NCBI GenBank assembly: GCA_019309605.1
Contig: JAFDFW010000017.1
Location: 1 to 13,689 of the forward strand
Direction of reading: 5' to 3'
DNA: 13,689 bases
Source of the DNA: Deltaproteobacteria bacterium
Lineage (GTDB): Bacteria; Myxococcota_A; Polyangia; Polyangiales; Houyiibacteriaceae
Shown here: one piece after another, positions 6,694 to 13,606 of the stretch
How positions within the stretch are numbered: the first letter of the stretch is position 1
Layout: every line of letters begins with the position of its first letter
Made by a program: the position numbers and the translations under genes
Notes under the pieces: generated by a model
Database searches by the model: none
What the model was told of the DNA's origin: nothing
What the model saw: only the letters and a program-made list of their open reading frames with translations

Positions 6694-7682
6694 TCCCACC
6701 GCTCGCACCTACGTTCGACGCGGCGCTGCGGGACGTGCGAGCTCAGCACCCACGTTTTCGCGGCGCGGCGGCAGCGCGGCTCGGCGAACCTCCTCCGGAA
6801 CGCAGAGATGAAGCGGTGCTGGGCCTCTTGGAGCTGGCGAAGGACGACACTGGTGCGGTGCGGGAGGCGGCGTATGAGTCGCTCGGCGGGCTCGGCGCGC
6901 TCGAGGGGCTGGCCACTTTGCTCGATGCCTTCGAAGACGGGCACATGGGCGCGCGTCAGGCCGCCGTGCTCGCAGTCGGCCGAGTGGCTCCCGAAGAAGG
7001 CGCCGATGCGATCGCGGCCCTTCTCGACGATGCTCGCCCCGAGATGCGCTTCTCCGCGATTTGGACGCTATCGTACCTAGGCTCAGGTCATGCCGATCGA
7101 ATCGCGACGGGTCTGCGCGACGAAGATCAAGAAGTCCGGCTGCTCGCCGTGCAATGCCTTGGCGAGCTCGCCGCGAGCGGCTACGCAGATGCAATTGCAG
7201 CCTTGCTCGAGGACTCATCGGACGCGGTCCGGTTCGCGGCAGCAACGGGGCTCGCTGCTTTGGGCGACGGGAGGGGCGCCGCCATGCTGCGCGCTGCTCT
7301 GAACCTGCCGGACCGGGCATTCCCCGCCGCGATCGGGCTTGGCGACTTGGAAGACCGCGGCTCGTTGGCTGCGCTCACACGACTGGCGACACATCCCTGG
7401 CGCTCTCCTATTCTGCGCGCCGCAGCAGCACGGGCGCTCGTCCGCCTTGGGGACCCCGCGGGCATCGAAGTACTTCGGAAGCTCGTTCGAAGCTGGCGCA
7501 TCGAGGCGCGGCAATACGCGGTGCAACTCGTCGGCGAGCTCGAGCTCACCGCCCTGGTGCCGGACCTTGCCCGCGCGCTTCGGAGGGCCCGAAGGGCCGA
7601 ACGGCCCGTCTACGAAACCACTCTCGAGCAGCTCGCTCCGAAAAGCGACGCGGCGAAGGCCTTGCTTGCTTCCCTCCGCTAA
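6690..7682 (+). CDS. HEAT-repeat protein
   Basis: This 330-residue, alanine- and leucine-rich protein is built almost entirely of about 30-residue helical HEAT or PBS-lyase-like repeats. Examples are VREAAYESLGGLGALEGLAT, MRFSAIWTLSYLGSGHADRI, VRLLAVQCLGELAASGYADA and VRFAAATGLAALGDGRGAA. Each has the typical VR-x-AA-x-x-L-x-x-L-G start. The family forms curved scaffolds that bind other proteins; some are bilin lyases, but nothing here points to bilin chemistry. No signal peptide or membrane segment is visible, so it is probably cytoplasmic. GTG 6690 overlaps the metG TGA (GTGA), so translation is likely coupled to MetRS. The partner is unknown, and a role with MetRS is only a hint from position. 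tatD follows after 27 bases. Confidence 0.85.
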   Translation: MIPPLAPTFDAALRDVRAQHPRFRGAAAARLGEPPPERRDEAVLGLLELAKDDTGAVREAAYESLGGLGALEGLATLLDAFEDGHMGARQAAVLAVGRVAPEEGADAIAALLDDARPEMRFSAIWTLSYLGSGHADRIATGLRDEDQEVRLLAVQCLGELAASGYADAIAALLEDSSDAVRFAAATGLAALGDGRGAAMLRAALNLPDRAFPAAIGLGDLEDRGSLAALTRLATHPWRSPILRAAAARALVRLGDPAGIEVLRKLVRSWRIEARQYAVQLVGELELTALVPDLARALRRARRAERPVYETTLEQLAPKSDAAKALLASLR

Positions 7683-7709
7683 GCGAATCAACCTCAGTAG
7701 CGTACGCAA

Positions 7710-8492
7710 ATGATGCTCTTCGATACTCATTGCCACCTGGACGACCCGCGCCTTCTCGAAGAGCTCGACGCGGTGCTCGATCGCGCGGACGAAGCAGGCG
7801 TGCAGCGCATCACCACGATCGGCTGCGCGAACGACGTCGCATCGGTAATGTCGGCCGTCGAGATCGCGCGGCAGCATCCGGATCGAATCTCAGCCACGGT
7901 CGGTGTCCATCCACATGACGCCAAACATCTCGACGACGCCCTCTGCGACGCAATTCGCGAAGCCGGTACCGACCCTTCCGTGGTCGCCATCGGAGAGACC
8001 GGCCTCGACTTTCACTACGACCACTCCCCGCACGCCGCCCAGGAAGAGGCTTTCCGTAAGCAGATCGCGATCGCCAAAGAGCTCGGGAAGCCGCTGGTCA
8101 TCCATACACGGGCGGCACCGACGCAAACGCTCCAGATCCTGCGCGAAGAGCGGGGCAAGGACGTGGGAGGCATCATCCACTGCTTCAGCGAGGACGCGCC
8201 CTTCGCATCCGCCGCACTCGATCTAGGGTTCGTCTCCTCCTTCAGTGGGATCGTCACCTTCAAGAAGGCGGTCGCAGTCCAGGAAGCGGCCCTCAAACAG
8301 CCTGCGGACGCCCTTCTGGTCGAGACCGACGCCCCGTATTTGGCCCCAATCCCCAGGCGGGGAAAACGCAATGAGCCCGCATATGTAGCCTATACGGCCG
8401 CCCGAATCGCCGAACTCCGTGGAGTCGACCCCGAGGCCTTCGCGCGGACCACTTATGAAAATGCGCTTCGAATCTTCGGAATCCAAGAGTAA
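7710..8492 (+). CDS. tatD: TatD-family metal-dependent deoxyribonuclease
   Basis: TatD enzymes are TIM-barrel hydrolases with 3'-5' exonuclease activity on DNA, tied to repair and DNA turnover. The 260-residue product has all metal ligands: H7 and H9 (FDTHCHLD), E96 (GETGLDFHY), H132 (VIHTRA), H157 (IIHCFSE) and D207 (VETDAPYLAP), plus GVHPH near residue 66. Two adjacent ATGs (7710 and 7713) could start it. The usual HCFSG reads HCFSE, and the usual IHSRDA reads IHTRAA, both small departures outside the ligands. The Shine-Dalgarno sequence is weak. It is probably the last gene of the run that begins with the TetR gene. In many bacteria tatD also follows metG or holB, which supports the reading. 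It may equally be called YcfH-like, since the subfamilies are hard to separate. Confidence 0.95.
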   Translation: MMLFDTHCHLDDPRLLEELDAVLDRADEAGVQRITTIGCANDVASVMSAVEIARQHPDRISATVGVHPHDAKHLDDALCDAIREAGTDPSVVAIGETGLDFHYDHSPHAAQEEAFRKQIAIAKELGKPLVIHTRAAPTQTLQILREERGKDVGGIIHCFSEDAPFASAALDLGFVSSFSGIVTFKKAVAVQEAALKQPADALLVETDAPYLAPIPRRGKRNEPAYVAYTAARIAELRGVDPEAFARTTYENALRIFGIQE

Positions 8493-8495
8493 TCG

Positions 8496-8507
8496 GGCCT
8501 TTCGGCC
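8496..8507 (+). terminator. Short hairpin after tatD
   Basis: GGCC (8496-8499) can pair with GGCC (8504-8507) around a TTTC loop, and it can be lengthened with one bulge (TCGGGCC with GGCCGA). It sits just after the tatD stop and before the rplC promoter. There is no T-tract, so it is a weak terminator candidate only. Confidence 0.25.
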
Positions 8508-8523
8508 GAATGCCGCATCCGCC

Positions 8524-8551
8524 TTGACTCGCCCCCACCCATCACTATCTT
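8524..8551 (+). promoter_or_regulatory. Predicted sigma-70-type promoter of rplC-rlmE
   Basis: TTGACT (8524-8529, five of six) is followed after 16 bases by TATCTT (8546-8551, four of six). The expected start near 8558 leaves a leader of about 22 bases, with a good Shine-Dalgarno sequence before GTG 8580. This supports independent transcription of rplC away from tatD and from the S10 operon. No ribosomal-protein autoregulatory structure was recognised in so short a leader. Confidence 0.5.
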
Positions 8552-8566
8552 TGCGGCCCTTTTCCC

Positions 8567-8573
8567 GGGGAGA
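8567..8573 (+). promoter_or_regulatory. Ribosome binding site that fixes the rplC start
   Basis: GGGGAGA (8567-8573) lies 6 bases before GTG 8580. It is the clearest Shine-Dalgarno sequence in the window, as expected for a highly expressed ribosomal protein. It supports the GTG start, whose first residues are MNTNPGLIGTKLG. Confidence 0.6.
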
Positions 8574-8579
8574 AGACTT

Positions 8580-9296
8580 GTGAATACGAATCCTGGCCTC
8601 ATCGGCACCAAGCTTGGCAATACCCAAATCTTCCTCGACGACGGGGAGGTACGACGCGTGACTGCAATCAAGGCAGGGCCCTGCGTCGTGGTGGGGAAAC
8701 GCACCCCTAGCAAAGACGGCTACGCCGCCCTTCAGCTCGGCTTTGGCAGCCGCCGCGAGAAGCTGGTGAGCAGGCCCGAAGCCGGCAACTTCAAGAAGGC
8801 CGGCATCGAGGCGCCGCGAGTCGTTCGCGAGTTCCGCATCGACGAATCGCTCCTCGAGCGCTTCGAGGTGGGTCAGGCTCTCGGCGTGGCGGACATCTTC
8901 CAGGACGGACAGTTCGTGGATGTCTCCGGCACGAGCAAGGGTCGCGGCTTCACCGGCGTCATGAAGCGTCACAATTTCTCCGGCGCCGGCTCGGTCGGTC
9001 ACGGCACGCACGAGGCCAAGCGTGGCGGCGGTTCGATCGGTATGGCCACGACGCCAGGTCGCACGGTTCGCGGTCAAAAGATGCCAGGCCAGCACGGCAA
9101 CAAGAAGGCCACCATCTTGAACCTTCGCATCGTCAAGGTGCTGGCCGACGAGAACATCGTTCTGGTGGACGGTGGTGTTCCAGGTTCCCGCAACGGTTTC
9201 GTGACGGTGAAAGGCTCTATCAAGAAGGCCAGCGTGCCGCTTCCTGAGCCCCCGGCCAAAGAAGAAGCCGCGCCAGAAGCGACCGAAGAGGGCTAA
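8580..9296 (+). CDS. rplC: 50S ribosomal protein L3
   Basis: L3 is an early-assembling protein that binds 23S rRNA, with a finger reaching the peptidyl-transferase centre. The 238-residue product has the L3 signature DVSGTSKGRGFTGVMKRHNF around residues 114-133 and the finger tip GSIGMATTPGR (151-161), followed by GQKMPGQHGNKK. The position matching E. coli Gln150, methylated by PrmB, is Thr157 here, so that modification is not expected. There are about five extra residues at the N-terminus and a proline/glutamate-rich C-terminal tail (PEPPAKEEAAPEATEEG) beyond the usual length of about 209. rpsJ, rplD and rplW, its normal S10-operon partners, are absent: tatD is upstream and rlmE downstream. 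It has its own promoter and Shine-Dalgarno sequence. Confidence 0.97.
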   Translation: MNTNPGLIGTKLGNTQIFLDDGEVRRVTAIKAGPCVVVGKRTPSKDGYAALQLGFGSRREKLVSRPEAGNFKKAGIEAPRVVREFRIDESLLERFEVGQALGVADIFQDGQFVDVSGTSKGRGFTGVMKRHNFSGAGSVGHGTHEAKRGGGSIGMATTPGRTVRGQKMPGQHGNKKATILNLRIVKVLADENIVLVDGGVPGSRNGFVTVKGSIKKASVPLPEPPAKEEAAPEATEEG

Positions 9297-9887
9297 CTGC
9301 CCCCTCGACGCACGCAGGATCACCTTGGGCGCCGCGCGCGGCGCGAAGGCTACCCTGCTCGCTCGGTTTACAAGCTCGAGGAAATCGACAGGCGCGTTGG
9401 TCTGTTCAAGAAGGGTCAGCGCGTTCTCGATCTCGGGGCGAGCCCGGGCTCTTGGACGCTCTACGCAGCGGAGCGCGTCGGGCCGACCGGCCGCGTGCTG
9501 GGGATCGATCTCAATGATCCCAAGGTCACGCTGCCACCCCAGGCTGAGATTCGCACGCTTGACGCTTTCCAAGTCGACCCCGAAACATTGGACGGGCCGT
9601 TCGACCTCGTGATCAGCGACATGGCGCCGAAGACGAGCGGGCAGCGACATGCCGACCAGTACCGAAGCTACGAGCTGGTGATGCGCGCTCTAGAGCTGAC
9701 AAAGACGGTGCTCAAGCCGGGCGGCACCTTCGTTGCCAAAATCTTCCAGGGCGCCGAGTTCGAAGAGGCGCGCGACGCGATTCGTGAGGTGTTCGGCAAA
9801 GTGCGGACCCTTCGCCCCAAAGCGACCCGAGACGAGAGCTACGAACTGTTCCTCGTCGGTCTGAGCTTTCAGCCCGTTACTACTTGA
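9297..9887 (+). CDS. rlmE: 23S rRNA (uridine-2'-O-)methyltransferase RlmE (FtsJ/RrmJ), non-standard start
   Basis: RlmE methylates the 2'-OH of U2552 (E. coli numbering) in the A-loop of 23S rRNA, late in 50S assembly. Reading from CTG 9297 gives 196 residues against about 209 in E. coli. The SAM motif I is VLDLGASPGSW (from residue 43). The family K-D-K-E tetrad is Lys26 (SVYKLEEID), Asp108 (ISDMAP), Lys148 (VAKIFQG) and Glu183 (ESYELFL). Their spacings (82, 40, 35) closely follow those remembered for E. coli (86, 40, 35). No in-frame ATG, GTG or TTG occurs between the rplC stop and GTG 9495. That GTG would remove motif I and Lys26. CTG 9297 follows the rplC TAA directly, with AGAGGG (9287-9292) upstream, so translation by coupling or reinitiation is likely. 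The exact start is inferred. The 3' end overlaps the TPR gene by 8 bases. Confidence 0.85.
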   Translation: MPPRRTQDHLGRRARREGYPARSVYKLEEIDRRVGLFKKGQRVLDLGASPGSWTLYAAERVGPTGRVLGIDLNDPKVTLPPQAEIRTLDAFQVDPETLDGPFDLVISDMAPKTSGQRHADQYRSYELVMRALELTKTVLKPGGTFVAKIFQGAEFEEARDAIREVFGKVRTLRPKATRDESYELFLVGLSFQPVTT

Positions 9888-10881
9888 GGTCCTCGAGGCG
9901 TGCACGCGCGCGCGCTGCATACGGCCCGTCAGGATCGAGCTTTGCGGCGCGCCTCAAGTGCGCCCGAGCCTTGCCGAGCTGGCCTTGCTTGGCGAGGATC
10001 GAGCCGTATGCATATTGCAGGGCGGGATCGAGCTCGTCTTGTCCGACGGCACGCCGCATGGTCGCCTCTGCGGCATCGAGATCTCCGGTGGCGTAGTAGG
10101 CCAGCGCAAGCTCGGCAAGAAGCTCAGTAGGCGGTGGGTCGGCCGCTTGGCTCAACGCTGTGCGCAACACCGGGACTGCCTCCTGCGGCAACCGAGAGCG
10201 GCGAAAGCCCTCACCGACCGCGATCGAGAGGAGGACGTCACCCCTCACCAGCGGGCCCGCGGCGCGAAGCTGCGCAGCAGCGTCGTCGAGCCGCCCCAGG
10301 TCGAGAAGCATCATCGCGAGGTTGATCCGGGGAACCGGGTCGTTGGGGAGCCGATCGATCGTCACGAGGTATTCGCGCTCGGCCTCCGCGACCCTTCCCT
10401 GCTCTTCATATGCGAGACCGAGGTTGAAGCGGGCGGCCGCTAGCTGTGGGTCCAACGCGACCGCGCGCTCGAGCGCCTTCGTCGCTTCCGCGAGCTCGCC
10501 GCCCTCGCGCAGGAGCACCCCGAGGTTGTTGAACGCCTCGGCAAAGTTCGGATCCGCCTCGGTGGCACGGCGATAAGCCTTTTCAGCGGCCGTAAAGTGG
10601 CCAGCCGCCTCGTGGACCAGCCCCAGGTCGAGCCACGCCCGTGCGTCGTTCGGGTCGTCGGCGAGCGCCTGTTCGAAGACCCGCTTGGCTTCGCTGACTT
10701 TGCCGTCGGCGAGCAGACGCTCTCCGCGCAACACATCGGGGCTCGCCGCGGGACGACTGACCACTTCGACCGGCTGAGGTGGGGCCGGCGTGCCCTGGGA
10801 GGAGCCGCACCCGGCCAAAAGCGCGATCAGGAGCGCGAAGAGAACCGGCCTCCGAGGAAAGGGGCCGTCTAGGAACTTCAC
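9880..10881 (-). CDS. TPR-repeat lipoprotein
   Basis: The 333-residue product begins with a basic N-terminus and hydrophobic run ending in a perfect lipobox LAGC (Cys25), then a proline-rich linker (QGTPAPPQPVEV). It should be a lipid-anchored envelope protein facing the periplasm. Residues about 50-330 are tandem tetratricopeptide repeats, roughly seven or eight. Clear ones are AEKAYRRATEADPNFAEAFN, NLGVLLREGGELAEATKALE, RFNLGLAYEEQGRVAEAERE and YAYGSILAKQGQLGKARAHL. TPR arrays are protein-binding scaffolds; PilF/PilW-type pilotins and outer-membrane assembly factors are possible relatives, but no specific family can be assigned. GTG 10881 overlaps the glnD stop by 4 bases (GTGA), so the two are translated from one message. 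Its own stop overlaps the end of rlmE tail to tail by 8 bases. Confidence 0.88.
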   Translation of the reverse strand: MKFLDGPFPRRPVLFALLIALLAGCGSSQGTPAPPQPVEVVSRPAASPDVLRGERLLADGKVSEAKRVFEQALADDPNDARAWLDLGLVHEAAGHFTAAEKAYRRATEADPNFAEAFNNLGVLLREGGELAEATKALERAVALDPQLAAARFNLGLAYEEQGRVAEAEREYLVTIDRLPNDPVPRINLAMMLLDLGRLDDAAAQLRAAGPLVRGDVLLSIAVGEGFRRSRLPQEAVPVLRTALSQAADPPPTELLAELALAYYATGDLDAAEATMRRAVGQDELDPALQYAYGSILAKQGQLGKARAHLRRAAKLDPDGPYAARARARLEDLK

Positions 10882-13568
10882 GGCTCCTCGGCGCGGGCGT
10901 GGAGAGCGAGGATGCGGTCGTAGAGCACCCGTTGCAGGCGCTTCAGTCGATCAGGGTCTTGAACCTTGTTCCCATCGGCGTCTGCAACGTAGAACACGTC
11001 CGCCACGCTCTGCCCTTCGGTGTTCACCTTCGACAACGAAATGGTCAGATCGAGCTGGTGGAGAGTGCGCGCGATTTCATGCAGGAGACCGACACGGTCT
11101 CGGGTGAAAACATCGACGATGGTGTATCGCGACGACGCGTTGTTGTCGACGCTGATGTGCGTCGGAACCTCGGGCGCCGGACGCACGGACCACGGGGGCG
11201 GCGTGCTCTGCCGCGCGATCAGGTCCTGCGCCGACACGCGATTGGTAGCACGCTGATCGATGTCCTCCTGAAGCGCTTCGGCGAGCCGGGCGGGCATCGG
11301 GGTGTTGTCTCCAACCTTGACCCAAAACACGTCGAACACTTCGTTTCCGGACTTGCGCTGGCGTGTGTACAACTGCGCCGTGAGAATCGAGAGGTCGTGC
11401 GCTGCAAACACCGCGGTGAGATCCGCAAGCAGGCCCGACCGGTCAGTCGATACGACCACGATTTCTTCGACGTCCTCGCTCGGACCGGGGCCGACTCGCA
11501 CGGTAGCGAGACCCTCGGCGCGGTCGCGTGAGATGCGCGCGTGGTGACGCACGACGTCGACTGGATTGGCGAGAAAGTACCGTTCAGGCATTTCGTCGAT
11601 GAAGCTGTGGAGTTCTTCCTGGCCCGCATCTCCCGCAAAGCCGACGACGGCTTGCAGCTTCACCTCCAAAACCCGGCTCTCGATCTGCACGGGAACGCCC
11701 CCCGACTCGAGCTGAGCGAGGGTCGCCAGGTAAAGGTCCTCGAGCGCGCGAGCCTTCCACGATGTCATGGCCTTGGGATTGACCGTCGCGATGATCGTGA
11801 CGGTGCACAAGAACAAGTCGCGGAGTCGCTCTGGCGTCTCCACCATTTTCACGACTTCTTTTAGACCCTGGGGGTCGTGAATGTCCCGCTGCGTCGCCCA
11901 CCGGTAGAGCGACTTCTGTTCACGAACGAGCCACGCAGTGTGCTGTGCGTCGACGGCACTGAGGCCGAGGCGGAGCGCCACGCTTTCCGCGAGACGGGCG
12001 CCCGCTTCCTCTTGGTCGCGCCCGCGTGTGCGCCCCAGTGAATGCAACAGCACCGCCAGAAATAATGGGAGGCGCCTCGGGGCCTCTGCCGCAAGGCGAG
12101 CAGACAGCGGGCGTCCTCGGCTCTCGCCTCGGGCTAGTGCCTGCAGATGCTCGAGCGCCTTGATGGCATGGATGTCGGCGGTGTAGACATGAAATACGTC
12201 GTGGTAAACGCGGCCGACCAGCGGATCGAACTCGGGAATCATGGCGGAGACTAGCCCCACCTCGTGCAACTCAGCGATCGTCGACCCGCTTCGGAATGGA
12301 GACTCGTCGACATTCTTGAGCAGCCCCAGGAAGAGCTGCGTCGCCTCCTCGGAGTCCTGCAACCCGAGCCGCCATCGCTTGTCTGGCGCAATCCGGGCGA
12401 TGGCATCCAACGCGGAGTGATCGGGTCGCTTCTGATGACGCAACGCTTGGCGATAGAACCGAAACGCGAGCGCGGGATCGCGCTCCAGCCGCTGGGGATT
12501 CTCCAGCGTGATGGTGCCGTCCGCCAAAATGATCCCGTGCGCGAGCTTTCGGAAGGTGGTGGCGCGGGTGCGATTGCGGGGGCGTGCTCGGTCGAGCAGT
12601 CGTTCCGCAGTGAGTGCCACAATCCGGGCGTGCCTGTAATAGGCTTGCATGAACTGCTCGACGCCGAGGGTCACCCCGTCCACGAAACCGAGCTCCTGCG
12701 CGATGTCTTCCTGATCCCCGAATGTCAGCCGGTCCTGCTGGCGGCCGGCGCGCAAGTGTAAGAGGTTGCGAACGCGCCAGAGCATCTCGCGGGCGTCCTC
12801 GAGCTCACGGACCTCGCGCGCCAGAAGAGCCCCTGTTCGCACGTAGTCCTGCTCGTCTCGGGCCCCCCAACGAGCCCGCGCTGCCCATTCGGCCACGTCC
12901 AGGTCCCTCAAACCGCCGCGCCCCTGCTTCACATCCGGCTCGAGAAGATAGAGGCTGCCTCCGAAACGACGGTGGCGCGTCTCGGTGTCTTGCTCGAGCG
13001 CACCGAGGAAGTCGACTAAGTGCGGCTCGAAGACCTGCTCCCGCGCGCCCCGCTCGAGATCGTCGAGCAGTGCGCCACTGCCAGCGACAGGCCGGAAATC
13101 GATCAGCGTCGTGGTGGTCCGAATGTCCTCACGAGCCAAGCTCAGCATCTCGTCGACGCTTCGTACGGCGTGCCCGATGTCCACGCCCAGATCCCACAGC
13201 GGGTAGAGCAGGCCCTCGGCCAGCGCGCCGACGAAGGGGTCGTCCGAGTCGTCGCACAGGAATACGACGTCCACGTCGCTATTCAGGCCGAGGGTCAACC
13301 GGCCGTAGCCTCCGACCGCAACCAGCGCGACACGCCCCCGAGGCTCGCGACCAAGGGTTCGACTCGCGGCGTCCGCCGCGCAGTACAGGGCGCTCAGCAA
13401 ACCATCGAGGGCCCGCGCATGGGCGTGTGTGGTGACGACACCCGGGTCTCCACGGCGCACCGCGTCCTCGAACGCTCGGCGGTATCCACCGAGGTACCCA
13501 CTGCAGGTCTTGCCGAGCGCAGGTGCGAGCCCACCTAGATCGACGACCGGACTGGATGCATCCGACAA
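10878..13568 (-). CDS. glnD: [Protein-PII] uridylyltransferase GlnD with a degenerate HD (uridylyl-removing) domain
   Basis: GlnD senses glutamine and uridylylates or deuridylylates PII proteins to control nitrogen metabolism. The 896-residue product has the family length and order. The nucleotidyltransferase site is intact: GGYGR (86-90) and SDVDV with Asp98 and Asp100. The GlnD-type linker SLYLLEPDVKQGRGGLRDLD follows. An HD-domain region lies around 450-620, and two ACT domains at about 698-775 and 813-885 (STDRSGLLADLTAVFAAHDL; TRDRVGLLHEIARTLHQLDL). The HD motif reads HSLGRTRGRDQ (509-519) where E. coli has HDIAKGRGGDH, so Asp becomes Ser510 and the later His becomes Gln519. Other expected ligands are Gln551 and Ile592. 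Uridylyl removal is therefore probably lost. TTG 13568 is the first possible start, with an in-frame stop two codons upstream. It is coupled to the TPR lipoprotein gene. Confidence 0.93.
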   Translation of the reverse strand: MSDASSPVVDLGGLAPALGKTCSGYLGGYRRAFEDAVRRGDPGVVTTHAHARALDGLLSALYCAADAASRTLGREPRGRVALVAVGGYGRLTLGLNSDVDVVFLCDDSDDPFVGALAEGLLYPLWDLGVDIGHAVRSVDEMLSLAREDIRTTTTLIDFRPVAGSGALLDDLERGAREQVFEPHLVDFLGALEQDTETRHRRFGGSLYLLEPDVKQGRGGLRDLDVAEWAARARWGARDEQDYVRTGALLAREVRELEDAREMLWRVRNLLHLRAGRQQDRLTFGDQEDIAQELGFVDGVTLGVEQFMQAYYRHARIVALTAERLLDRARPRNRTRATTFRKLAHGIILADGTITLENPQRLERDPALAFRFYRQALRHQKRPDHSALDAIARIAPDKRWRLGLQDSEEATQLFLGLLKNVDESPFRSGSTIAELHEVGLVSAMIPEFDPLVGRVYHDVFHVYTADIHAIKALEHLQALARGESRGRPLSARLAAEAPRRLPLFLAVLLHSLGRTRGRDQEEAGARLAESVALRLGLSAVDAQHTAWLVREQKSLYRWATQRDIHDPQGLKEVVKMVETPERLRDLFLCTVTIIATVNPKAMTSWKARALEDLYLATLAQLESGGVPVQIESRVLEVKLQAVVGFAGDAGQEELHSFIDEMPERYFLANPVDVVRHHARISRDRAEGLATVRVGPGPSEDVEEIVVVSTDRSGLLADLTAVFAAHDLSILTAQLYTRQRKSGNEVFDVFWVKVGDNTPMPARLAEALQEDIDQRATNRVSAQDLIARQSTPPPWSVRPAPEVPTHISVDNNASSRYTIVDVFTRDRVGLLHEIARTLHQLDLTISLSKVNTEGQSVADVFYVADADGNKVQDPDRLKRLQRVLYDRILALHARAEEP

Positions 13569-13577
13569 GGGTCAGCC

Positions 13578-13606
13578 AGTATGACCGTCCACCCCGGAGC
13601 GGGCAA
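13578..13606 (-). promoter_or_regulatory. Possible promoter of glnD
   Basis: On the minus strand, TTGCCC (13606-13601, four of six) is followed after 17 bases by CATACT (13583-13578, four of six). The expected start falls within a few bases of TTG 13568, which would make the mRNA nearly leaderless, in line with the lack of a good Shine-Dalgarno sequence. Consensus matching only; no NtrC or sigma-54 site (GG-N10-GC) was evident. Confidence 0.35.

Noticed and set aside
9325..9612. Rightward open frame starting at TTG 9325 across the rlmE 5' region
   Set aside because: It is in a different frame from the conserved RlmE residues and shows no family pattern. I also considered a frameshift, but the RlmE frame is continuous back to the rplC stop.
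8223..9650. Long leftward open frame of 475 codons opposite tatD, rplC and rlmE
   Set aside because: It lies antisense to three genes with clear family motifs. Its residue pattern is low in structure and typical of the complement of GC-rich coding sequence.
9495..9887. rlmE starting at GTG 9495
   Set aside because: It would remove SAM motif I and the catalytic lysine of the K-D-K-E tetrad, although both are encoded in frame upstream.
12722..13435. Rightward arginine-rich open frame of 237 codons opposite glnD
   Set aside because: It is antisense to the conserved GlnD nucleotidyltransferase region and has shadow-type composition.
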